A stretch of DNA of 13,219 bases. Source: Trichomonas tenax (taxonomy: Eukaryota; Parabasalia; Trichomonadida; Trichomonadidae). The stretch lies in assembly GCA_023091735.1 (NCBI GenBank), contig JALKBU010001281.1, positions 1 through 13,219 of the forward strand. Direction: 5' to 3'. The position numbers and the translations under genes were made by a program. Shown one piece after another: positions 1 through 7,255 of this stretch. How positions within the stretch are numbered: the first letter of the stretch is position 1; each line of letters starts with the position of its first letter. The notes under the pieces were generated by a model. It was not told the DNA's origin, searched no databases, and worked only from the letters and a program-made list of their open reading frames with translations.

Positions 1-39
1 AAAGATATTTATAACACTTTTTATAAAGGTGACAATTTT

Positions 40-57
40 TCCCGCGCAAAAAAATGA
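40..57. promoter_or_regulatory. GC-rich E2F-like motif in AT-rich DNA
   Basis: The stretch around 38-56 reads TTTTTCCCGCGCAAAAAAA and contains TTTCCCGCGC, which fits the eukaryotic E2F/DP consensus TTTSSCGC. It stands out because the surrounding sequence is almost purely A+T. No confident gene start lies just downstream inside the window, so the regulated gene, if any, would be off the left edge or the decayed frame near 529. This is a motif match only. Confidence 0.2.
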
Positions 58-528
58 CAGTTTATTCATGAAAAGTGACTTTAAGGTTCTATGCCACTTT
101 TTGATGTTCACTTTTGTCCTAGACTCTCAGCTTTAACTAATAAATAGAAATGTAAAATTTAATTAATATCAATTCTGTAGAGATTGATAGGACAATCTTC
201 GTTTCCAATGTTGAAATTATTTTTACAAAAATTTCAGCATAGAAGTATATTGAATCTTGCATGAAGACGTATACATAAGCATAAATTCATCGAATTATAA
301 CTCTATACATCGAAATATATAATCAAAATTTTGAAAATCAAAAATATACACGATATTTGTATGTAGCTCTTGATATTTTCTCCTGTATGATACAGCAATG
401 TTATAGAAGCTCGATCTTATAGTTTTATAGTGATTGTTAATTATTAAAGCAATAATATTGGTTATAACAAAGGGATTAGTCATTCTATAGCATAGATGTC
501 ATGGCTGTAAAAGAATTACCTTTTTAAT

Positions 529-705
529 TGCGACTTTGATGAAGTCGAGATTTGATTTTTGATGGAAACTCATGGAAAAGCATTAAAAAAGCTCCAATAA
601 ATATCGTTGTTTGGTTCTGGCTCTGCAGTTTATATCACTACGCAAGCTGAAAGAGCCGCTAATTTACAAAATGCTTTTTTAGGGTGGAAATCGAACATTC
701 CCTAA
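529..705 (+). pseudogene. Coding-like relic with interrupted frame
   Basis: One plus-strand frame between about 529 and the TAA at 703-705 reads like protein: it is open for 34 codons from 601 to 702, with a segment beginning LFGSGSAVYITTQAERAA and ending near GWKSNIP. The same frame upstream (METHGKALKKLQ from the ATG at 562) is cut by an in-frame TGA at about 553 and a TAA at 598-600. The GSGS-aliphatic stretch loosely recalls the C-terminal motif of GHMP kinases, but I do not recognise the family. It is best seen as the tail of a decayed gene. A small hairpin (TTTAGGG / CCCTAAA, about 678-706) overlaps its end. Confidence 0.35.
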
Positions 706-964
706 ATTATTTTTTTTTGCTAATATTTATGACATGTAAAAATAGTTACGTAGCAGAAATTACATAATTCATTGATAAAATTAACTGTAAATATAATTGA
801 GCAATTCCATTGATACAACTATCAATATCTTGCGATGGAAAATCGATCCATATACTTTTCAAGTGATATCATTATATATATTATATTCCGATAAAAATAA
901 TTATAACATAATTCCTTTTAATTGTAATTGTACTTATCCATATCGAAGATGAAGTGTAAATCAA

Positions 965-1357
965 TCAGTTACCTTGACAATATTTTGTATAAGCATCTTT
1001 TGTCATCAATTCTTTCAGCTCATCTGCGTTATCAAGCGAAATTTTAGCGAACCAGCCCTCTCCCTCTGGGTTCTTAGTGATTATTTCAGGATTATCAAGG
1101 GCAGCATTATTTGCACCAGTTATTTTACCGGAAACAGGGGATTGAACTGGTGTAACGGCCTTTGTTGCCTCAACAGTACCGAATTCATCCGTCCTTTTGA
1201 CCGTCTTTCCAACACTCACGTCAACAAATGTAACTTTGCCGAGCATGTTGATGGCGAACTCAGAGAGACCGATTTTTCCAATGCTTCCCTCGACATCGAC
1301 GTATTCGTGAGTCTTTGAGAAATACTTTGTGAAGAAGCGACTGTTGAATTTCAACAT
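965..1357 (-). CDS. gcvH: Glycine cleavage system H protein, hydrogenosomal
   Basis: This is the lipoyl-carrier H protein of the glycine cleavage system. It is 130 residues, about the usual length plus a short leader. Residues 1-14 (MLKFNSRFFTKYFS) are basic and hydroxylated with an Arg-Phe pair, as in trichomonad hydrogenosomal presequences; the mature part starts near KTHEYVDVEG. The lipoylation site is the lysine at 66 in EATKAVTPVQSPVSG, matching the family's ES.KA.S...SP.SG. The family's C-terminal GWF.KI is at 101-106. Trichomonads are known to keep H and L proteins in hydrogenosomes without a full P/T system, so a role in lipoyl-dependent redox chemistry is inferred. A TCA initiator-like triplet lies 11 bases before the ATG. 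The gene ends in TGA, which shows that TGA is a stop here. Confidence 0.93.
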   Translation of the reverse strand: MLKFNSRFFTKYFSKTHEYVDVEGSIGKIGLSEFAINMLGKVTFVDVSVGKTVKRTDEFGTVEATKAVTPVQSPVSGKITGANNAALDNPEIITKNPEGEGWFAKISLDNADELKELMTKDAYTKYCQGN

Positions 1358-1367
1358 TTATTATTTT

Positions 1368-1370
1368 TGA
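1368..1370 (-). promoter_or_regulatory. Initiator-like TCA upstream of gcvH
   Basis: The minus strand reads TCAAAAATAATAAATG into the gcvH start. Trichomonad genes are typically transcribed from an Inr element built on TCA(+1), lying within about 20 bases of the ATG. The triplet and distance fit, although the bases after TCA are not the classical YT(T/A). Confidence 0.35.
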
Positions 1371-1429
1371 TTTATTTTTATTTGTGTAGTTGTAAATTTA
1401 TCGTATTAAATGAACAAATCGGATATGTT

Positions 1430-1639
1430 TCAGTCATCTCCAAACATTTTTATGATTGTTTTCACTCGAATTCTTGGCCTACGATGAGTTTTACAAAATT
1501 GAAAAATATTTTTTACTTTTATATTCATGTCTTTATACACAGATAAAGTTTTTCGTATTGAAACTTTTTCCAACAATGATTTGTGCTGAACACTTAATTT
1601 TGATATAGATAATGAAGCTTTTTTTGCTTTAATGCTCAT
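1430..1639 (-). CDS. Small basic hypothetical protein, doubtful
   Basis: A 69-residue ATG-initiated frame, rich in lysine, arginine and serine (MSIKAKKASLSISKL... ending RPRIRVKTIIKMFGDD). No family is recognised and no domain, signal or membrane segment is visible. It lies just upstream of gcvH on the same strand, with about 70 bases between them. A TCATTT initiator-like element lies about 50 bases before its ATG (minus strand, about 1690), inside a stretch that recurs upstream of 2461. It could be a real small gene, a tail of an older gene, or a chance frame. The unbiased basic composition and AT-rich codons give only weak support. Confidence 0.25.
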   Translation of the reverse strand: MSIKAKKASLSISKLSVQHKSLLEKVSIRKTLSVYKDMNIKVKNIFQFCKTHRRPRIRVKTIIKMFGDD

Positions 1640-1786
1640 CGAGTAAAGTCATTTATTCCTTTGCTATTCTAAATTCATTTAGTACAAATGATATTAGCGC
1701 AACACAGCATATAGATTTTATGGATAGATAAATCTTTGCTGAATAAAAATTCAAATGAAAGTTCTCCTTACAATGTTTATGTTTAA

Positions 1787-1943
1787 GTTTTGAGATGTAA
1801 TGAGAATATTCAAGATTTGTTTTGGAATGATATTAGAATCATAGAGTAAATTGACGTTGAAGCAGAACTCATTAGAAGAATGTTTTTCTTTAATGGGTAT
1901 TTTTTTTAGATTTTTGTAGTGGGGAATTGTTAAAGCATTTAAA
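1787..1943. repeat. Direct repeat, copy 1 (BspA 3'-end duplicate)
   Basis: About 157 bases are closely matched by 2585-2739 in the same orientation. Shared blocks include GAACTCATTAGAAGAATG and GGGGAATTGTTAAAGCAT. Differences are scattered substitutions and a short indel in a T-run. On the minus strand this copy encodes a counterpart of the last ~45 residues of the BspA-like protein, in a shifted frame. Weaker similarity continues to the left (about 1661-1700 against 2462-2500), so the original duplicated unit was probably nearer 280 bases. Confidence 0.85.
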
Positions 1944-1946
1944 GTT

Positions 1947-2461
1947 ATCAACAGATGTGAAAACTTGCGTTGCACCCATTGATGTAAACATCAAGCTCAT
2001 TACTTTGTCTGCCTTAGAATTTGTGGATGTAGACTTTTCGTTTAATTTATACCAAAGCTTTCCAAAGAATTTTTCTCAAATGATGAAAACCATGATTACA
2101 ATCAATGTATCTCTCCAGATTGTTATAAAAGTCATCGCTATGCCTCTAACTGCGTAAAAAAGTTTTCAAATGCATTTATAAATTTATCGATGAATGCTTC
2201 ATTGATTTGTGTAACATTCTCTCAGAGCCTTCAAACGAGAACTCATGTTGATGAAATATCGAAGCATATCATCATTTGATTGATCAGAGAAGTGTAGATC
2301 TTCGCTCTGATGTATGATGCGAACTTTGGTGCATAGAATGTTCTCATCATCTGAGATGTCATAAGGAATAGCATCGCAATGTTTAAGGAGGTCATTCTCA
2401 AAATAACAGGAATGATGGCTTCCACCATGCTTTCTGAGCCGAACATTCCAGCGACATTCAT
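1947..2461 (-). pseudogene. ABC transporter membrane-domain relic
   Basis: A fragment of the first transmembrane domain of an ABC exporter (ABCB/MDR-like). The frame from 2461 gives hydrophobic helices (VEAIIPVILRMTSLNIAMLF) and then YIRAKIYTSLINQMMICFDI, which matches the family's intracellular loop (R..L...L..Q...FFD). The same frame continues as T*VLV*RL*ENVTQINEAF, the conserved TG.L..RL..D....... segment with three TGA stops. Near 2150-2160 the reading shifts frame into a further membrane segment (MTFITIWRDTLIVIMVFII, then TGA), followed by KLNEKSTSTNSKADKV, the usual loop before the NBD (...S..A.A...E). No nucleotide-binding domain, Walker A or signature motif follows. At about 1946 the sequence changes into a copy of the BspA 3' end. 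The fragment is clearly non-functional, with five or more lesions. Confidence 0.75.
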
Positions 2462-2584
2462 TTGTTATTCTGAATTAATTTAGTATAAATGTGATCAGAA
2501 TTAACTATTCGTAAATATTTAACAATTTATCCAAATAAATATTCATAGGAATGTTTTTATTTCATCCAATGTCATTGCAATGAA

Positions 2585-2739
2585 GTTTTGAGACTCTATG
2601 AGAATATTCAATATTTGTTTTGGAATGATATTAGAATTAAAGAGTAAATTGACGTCGAAACAGAACTCATTAGAAGAATGTTTTTCTTTAATGGGTATTT
2701 TTTAGATTTTGGAAGTGGGGAATTGTTAAAGCATTTAAA
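2585..2739. repeat. Direct repeat, copy 2 (BspA 3' end)
   Basis: Second copy of the 1787-1943 repeat in the same orientation, about 800 bases away. It overlaps the 3' end of the BspA-like pseudogene, including its TGA at 2608-2610. The two copies bracket the ABC-transporter relic. Confidence 0.85.
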
Positions 2740-4309
2740 CTCGGCCCAAGAATCATATCTTTTAATAATACTGACGATATTTTGATTGTTATTTTCAACG
2801 CAATAAAATAGCTTATCACAACCATCAAATGCCCATGTTTCTATTGTGATTAAGCTTTCTGGCATTTTGACTTCTTCGAGATTTGAACAATATTGAAATG
2901 CATCCCTGTTAATAGTTTTAATATTTGTGAATGTAATTCTCCTTAAATTGGAACAATATTCAAATGCATATCGCCAAATGATTGAGCAATTCAATTCCAA
3001 TTCTGTGAAAGGACTTTTTGGTGCATATTTCATTATTACATCTTTTCTAATATCATATAAAGTATTGTTAAATGCTGAATAATTCTCTGTTTTGAAGTCA
3101 ACAATTGTAGTTAAATTGTTGCAATTATCAAATATATAAAGAAAAAAGAAATCATCAGGAAATGATGCAATAATATTTGAAATAGAAAAATTAATATATT
3201 GGATATTATTGCTATTGGCAAAAGCACGAATGCCTAAATCTACATCACTCAAAATATTAATTTCAATCAAATTTGGGCACATGCCGAAAGCATTATTTTC
3301 AATTTGTTTTATATTGTTAATGATGATAGATTCTAGTGCAGAACAGTTGTAGAAAGCGCTATTGCGTATATTTGTGACATTGATAATGTTGATTGATTTG
3401 AGTCTGGAACATCCATTGAAGGCATAATTATCAATTAAAATTAATGATTCCGGAAAAGTGATATTTTCTATCATTTGTCAATTTTTAAAACATGACCATT
3501 TAATATTTAAAACAGAATTCTTAAGATTGATATTATTTGAAATAGTTGAATTATCATACGCAAGCGTTTTGATTAATTCGATCATATAGAACTCCACCAT
3601 CGAGATAAAATTTAGGATGATTTGGATTGATTATAAGTTTCACAGGAGCACCAAAACCTTCAATTGTTGAAACAGAATTTGGTATAAATACTTCTGTGAT
3701 TAATGTGTCTGAAAATGCATCGAATCCAATTGATTTCAGTTGAGAATCTTGCGGAATTTTGAACAGAGATAAATTATAACATCTTTCAAAGGCTCTACTA
3801 CCAATTGATGTGACTGAAGGAGGTAAATCGATTCTTTTAATTAAAATATTTCCTAGAAATGCATTGCCATCTACTGTTTCAAGACCTTGTGGAAGAATTA
3901 TATTGGACACTTTTGTGCATCCATTAAATGAAGAATATCCTATTGTTTTGAGACTTTGTGGTAGTATTATATTAGATATATTTATGCATTTTCGAAACGC
4001 ATATTTCCTTATGGCTCTGAGGCCTTGTGGAAGTATTATATATATGATATTCACGCATTCTAGAAACGCACTAGATTGTATTTCTTGTAATTTTATGCAT
4101 TCAGGCAAATCTACATATTGAAGTTTAACACAATTTTGAAATGCAGATGATCCAATAGTTATTAGTTGTGTATTACTTTGAAATGTGAAGTTTAGAAGTG
4201 TGTTTCTACTTTTATAAAAACAATATGAGCCAATTACAGTTACATCACTTTCAATCTCATATGTCTCGATTCCAGAAGGAATATCGTTTTGTGTTAATGT
4301 TCTTGTCAT
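2608..4309 (-). pseudogene. BspA-like leucine-rich-repeat protein, two lesions
   Basis: A BspA-type (TpLRR) surface leucine-rich-repeat protein, a family greatly expanded in trichomonads and thought to act in adhesion and interaction with host or prey. The part from the ATG at 4309 has about eight 23-residue repeats of the form L..I...AF.GC..L..I.LP (for example AFRKCINISNIILPQSLKTI). It ends prematurely at a TGA (3554-3556), after YDRINQNACV. A frameshift in the A-run near 3567-3570 restores the expected KTLAYDNSTISNN and continues to FKN. There a TGA at 3478-3480 stands where the repeat pattern expects Cys. After that stop the repeats resume (MIENITFPESLILIDNYAFN) and run to 2608. The last 25 residues are hydrophobic, ending LISFQNKY. 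No signal peptide is evident, which is common in this family. With only two lesions it is either a recent pseudogene or carries sequence errors. Confidence 0.8.
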
Positions 4310-4490
4310 AATCTAAAATAACATCAGTGCTCATATTTGAAAAGTTATAACTATGACACTTTTCATTCAAAATCAGATCCTACTTTCATAAAATTTCCAA
4401 CAAAATGTTTTTCACTTTATTCATTAAACAAAATTGCTTGAAAGACTTAGAACAAACTATATAGATAAACTAAAGCAGATGCAACCACCG

Positions 4491-4590
4491 CAATTTTCGA
4501 TGTTGGTGTGCCACGGCGTCTCAACGCGTCTCGGCTGTAAACAATTCAATTTTGAATGGTTTATGGCATCCCCGACGAAAAACTCCAACA
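4491..4590 (+). mobile_element. Single arm of an inverted-repeat element
   Basis: This segment aligns with the terminal arms of the element at 9504-9966. Shared features in order are TTTTCGATGTTG, GCCACGGCGTCTCA, GGCTGTAAAC, a palindrome TTGAATGGTTTATGGC, then TCCCCGACGAAAAA. It is GC-rich compared with its flanks. No opposing arm is visible within several hundred bases, so it looks like a truncated or solo-arm copy. Confidence 0.6.
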
Positions 4591-4735
4591 AAAATCAGCC
4601 TCCAGCGATGATAACGCCACTGGCTCGGCATCATCATCGCATCCAGTCCGTAAAACCAATAAAACATCCAATACAGTTATAACATATACTAATTCTAAAA
4701 TGGTGCATGCCTCCAAACTTGAAATAAAGTATTGA
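4556..4735 (+). CDS. Short Ser/Thr-rich frame, possible gene tail
   Basis: A 59-residue frame opens at an ATG inside the repeat arm. After about 12 residues it becomes a hydrophilic, Ser/Thr/Asn-rich stretch (KSASSDDNATGSASSSHPVR, then KTNKTSNTVITYTNSK) ending at a TGA. This composition and the higher GC of 4600-4690 look like a coding sequence rather than intergenic DNA. The start is within repeat sequence, so the likely reading is the 3' tail of a gene whose front was replaced by the element. No homology is recognised. A competing frame starting from TTG at 4434 is less convincing. Confidence 0.3.
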   Translation: MVYGIPDEKLQQKSASSDDNATGSASSSHPVRKTNKTSNTVITYTNSKMVHASKLEIKY

Positions 4736-5061
4736 TATCTATGTCAGGCCTATTTCCAGATTTTCAGCCATTTTTTCACTGTAACACCCCTAACACATCT
4801 TAAGATTGATTCGATCATTTAACACTTTTATAAATGCACAGAGACCTAGTAAAAATGATGTAATAACTATTTATTAATATTATAACTTTTTCGGGTGAGC
4901 ATATTTGAAAATATAATTCATTTTTAAACGCAATTTAAAATAGTTTAAATTTCATGTTAGTGGCCCATTGATATGATATTATAATTATATGGTGTCTCGA
5001 TAAGTGTGAACATCACAGCCTAGGATAAACATTTAAAAACTCTGATTGCACCGTGAGATGC

Positions 5062-5282
5062 GCTATTAATATTTGAATTAAGCATTTTGATTAATTCGCG
5101 CATTCTGATAAATCAATATATTGAAGCCTATCACAACCTTCGAATGCATTCGATTCGATTGCTATTAATTATGGATTACTTTGAAAATTAAAGCAGCAAT
5201 TATCAATTTTCGTTACATTACTTTCAATTTCATATGTTTCAATTCCTGAAGAAATTTCGTCTTGTGGCGATGTTCTTGTCAT
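5062..5282 (-). pseudogene. Truncated second BspA-like copy
   Basis: From the ATG at 5282 the minus strand encodes MTRTSPQDEISSGIETYEIE, nearly the same as the start of the BspA-like gene at 4309 (MTRTLTQNDIPSGIETYEIE). It continues through one LRR (AIESNAFEGCDRLQYIDLSE). A TAA at 5169-5171 interrupts it, and a short block (SRNTLLNF in the other copy) is missing. After SECAN the sequence jumps to a segment matching the other copy's RINQNA region, so several hundred bases of repeats were deleted internally. The upstream bases also match (GAGC.CTGAT.TTA.TTTAG.TT before the ATG), so the promoter and 5' leader were duplicated too. Confidence 0.75.
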
Positions 5283-5986
5283 AACCTAAACTAATATCAG
5301 AGCTATTTACATGAAACTTCTGTTGCGTGATACTCATATTTAAAATAATTACATCCATCAAAAGAATGGTTTGCATTCGATTGAACTTAAGAAAGAACGT
5401 TACCTTGTCTAGAATAGAACTAGCAATTGATTTCAAATATCCTCTACATGATAGAAACAGGCAATTAAAACTCAATTCATAATTCAAAACCATTCTTTAA
5501 CCAAATATAAATGAGAACCAAATAGATATTCGAATCTTGTGTACACCATGAATTGGATTTAATCATGATGCATAATTTGTTGAATATTCATTATATTCAA
5601 CTTGTTGAAATACGTTTACATGTCACACACATACAAATTCCTCTTGACTCCTACGGTACACAATGAAATAATCTAATTCGCAAATGAAAAATTTCATCAA
5701 TAAATACCTAATCCTAGAGCACATTTATATGTTATGCTCGAAGTTCACATAAAATGTTTACTACATATTTCATCCCCTAAGGTCCAATTCATAACTTTTA
5801 GATTTGATGAAAAATTTTTGCCAAAGGTTTTACAAAATAACAGTGAGAATAAGATCAACATATGATGTAGATATCACATTTCATTCGAAAATCAGATTTT
5901 ACCACGATTCAAATTGAGAAAAACTTGGCCATTTGTTTTAATTTCTGAAATGATGAATTTTGGTCTCTACACACAATAGGATATCT

Positions 5987-6091
5987 AAACTACATTTTTA
6001 AATCTAGGTACTCCTCTCAATTTTTTCAAGGGGTCTCCCTCAATATTGTGAGGAACCAGTCAGTAGAGTACCTATATTAAAAATGCAGTTT
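5987..6091. repeat. Imperfect 27-bp inverted repeat with ~52-bp loop
   Basis: The left arm AAACTACATTTTTAAATC... (5987-6013) pairs with the complement of GAGTACCTATATTAAAAATG... (6066-6091), sharing AAACTRCATTTTTAA and TAGGTACTC with a few mismatches. The loop contains a GGGGTCTCCC stretch and CCTCAATATTGTGAGG, itself partly palindromic. It lies about 250-350 bases upstream of the IBD gene. It could be a short inverted-repeat element or a structured transcript; no function is shown. Confidence 0.6.
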
Positions 6092-6329
6092 AATTTTACA
6101 GTTTTCAGAACAATTTTAACACACCAAAATAAAATCGAAAATATTTAAAATATAGAGCAAGCATTTAAAACAATTTCCATTTATCAAAGAAAAACAAAAT
6201 AATAATCATAAAATGACTGTAAAAAATCACTTTTTCCTCAAAACCATAAAATATCAATATAAGAAAATGTGATAATTCTGAAATTGCAATAAAAATTTTT
6301 ACGTCGGTTATGTATTTATTTTTGAAATA

Positions 6330-6332
6330 TCA
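6330..6332 (+). promoter_or_regulatory. Initiator-like TCA upstream of IBD gene
   Basis: The sequence TATCAGAAAAATG places a TCA triplet with its A six bases before the start codon, the distance usual for trichomonad Inr elements. The bases following TCA depart from the classical consensus. Confidence 0.3.
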
Positions 6333-6337
6333 GAAAA

Positions 6338-7255
6338 ATGAATTTCTCTTTATATTCTCCTCTAGGCATAGACACACTCGAAGACATGGTCGAGCCGTCG
6401 AACTACATGACGTACAATACCCCTGACCTAGAATTTCCCGAATTAAACGATGCACCTAATTATGATATCGATTACGGCCTGAAAATCGCTTCTTTTGATC
6501 CGTATTCGACATCATATCCATCTGATACTAACGAGATAAAGGAATCTGCTGCGATAACTATCCACAAACGCGCGGTTTCGTCTCCGGTAAAGATAATTCC
6601 ACCAACCCAAATGAACCAGCGTGCAATTCCCGCTCAGCTTTCAGTGCTACTATCAGCGAAGTCTATACTGCAGATGATGCCCACACAAACAAAACAGAAG
6701 AAAGCTCGCCAAAATATTTTACCAATAGAAGATGAGAACTTCAACAAAGCTCTCACTGACACAACTCTACTGATTAATCCATTGAGGATTGGTTTTATTC
6801 CACGCAATCGCTGGAATGATAAAGAAGTTACATTCGGTGAGTTGGTCGCTGAATTCTTCCACAGGAAGAACAACGCGAACTGCAGGTTTTCATACAAACT
6901 GTTTAACGCACTCAAACTCGCTTCACTTGACCAAAAGTTTGAATCTTTGGTTGGCGTGAAGTGGCTCAATGATAAGATACTGAGAGTCGACAAGCTCAAG
7001 TTTGCGAACCTTCTCGGCATCAAATCTATAGATGGAAGCCTTTTCCATCAACAAGGCAATTTTCCTTCTCACGGATTTGTTGAGATGAACACAACGTCAG
7101 TTGAAAAGCTGAAGCCAGAGTATAACGTCAGCGATGTTGATTTCGAGAATATTCGACTTTTAACACATACCGAGAATATATTTGTCAAGAACTGCACAGA
7201 AAAGGATCTGGAGAACTGCAAATGGGTCAATTCCAGGCCAAGGCAGCCAAAATAA
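6338..7255 (+). CDS. IBD-domain (IBP39-like) DNA-binding protein
   Basis: A 305-residue nuclear-type protein. Residues about 145-250 match the trichomonad transcription-initiator DNA-binding domain (IBD), a winged-helix fold first seen in IBP39, which binds the Inr core promoter. Visible family features are FFHRKNNANCRFSYKLFNAL (173-192), VGVKWLNDKILRVDK (205-219), FANLLGIKSIDG (222-233) and the conserved LFHQQGNFPSHGF (235-247). In IBP39 the IBD is N-terminal. Here about 140 residues precede it: an acidic, Pro/Tyr/Asp-rich stretch (1-70), then a basic stretch (MPTQTKQKKARQN, 114-126) that could be a nuclear localisation signal. The C-terminal 55 residues are charged and end KWVNSRPRQPK. The start is the first ATG in frame. 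Codon use is richer in G+C than the flanks. It may act as an activator with the acidic region as effector; this is inference, and the promoter bound is unknown. Confidence 0.65.
   Translation: MNFSLYSPLGIDTLEDMVEPSNYMTYNTPDLEFPELNDAPNYDIDYGLKIASFDPYSTSYPSDTNEIKESAAITIHKRAVSSPVKIIPPTQMNQRAIPAQLSVLLSAKSILQMMPTQTKQKKARQNILPIEDENFNKALTDTTLLINPLRIGFIPRNRWNDKEVTFGELVAEFFHRKNNANCRFSYKLFNALKLASLDQKFESLVGVKWLNDKILRVDKLKFANLLGIKSIDGSLFHQQGNFPSHGFVEMNTTSVEKLKPEYNVSDVDFENIRLLTHTENIFVKNCTEKDLENCKWVNSRPRQPK

Larger units (their letters stand above)
5283..6337. other. Intergenic, AT-rich
   Basis: This is the shared upstream side of the truncated BspA copy (minus) and the IBD gene (plus). I see no convincing coding frame; the 84-residue minus frame at 5239-5493 is a shadow overlapping the BspA start. 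The only structure noticed is the inverted repeat at 5987-6091. Confidence 0.5.

Noticed and set aside
295..483. 62-residue minus-strand ORF
   Set aside because: Composition is that of random AT-rich DNA (Ile, Asn, Tyr, Phe), with no family resemblance or neighbouring signal.
974..1318. 114-residue plus-strand ORF
   Set aside because: It is the antisense shadow of gcvH, whose lipoyl motif is unmistakable.
1927..2157. 76-residue plus-strand ORF
   Set aside because: Antisense to the ABC-transporter relic, which has conserved family motifs on the minus strand.
1947..3480. TGA used as a sense codon (reassigned genetic code)
   Set aside because: Several lesions are TGA, but gcvH ends naturally at TGA, the affected sites call for different amino acids, and frameshifts accompany them; decay explains it better.
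3810..4121. 103-residue plus-strand ORF
   Set aside because: Antisense shadow created by the repetitive LRR codons of the BspA-like gene.
4434..4682. 82-residue plus-strand ORF starting at TTG
   Set aside because: Needs a non-ATG start in a eukaryote and passes through the repeat arm; the neighbouring frame from 4556 is more protein-like.
5239..5493. 84-residue minus-strand ORF
   Set aside because: Overlaps the clear BspA-type start at 5282 in another frame and shows no domain.
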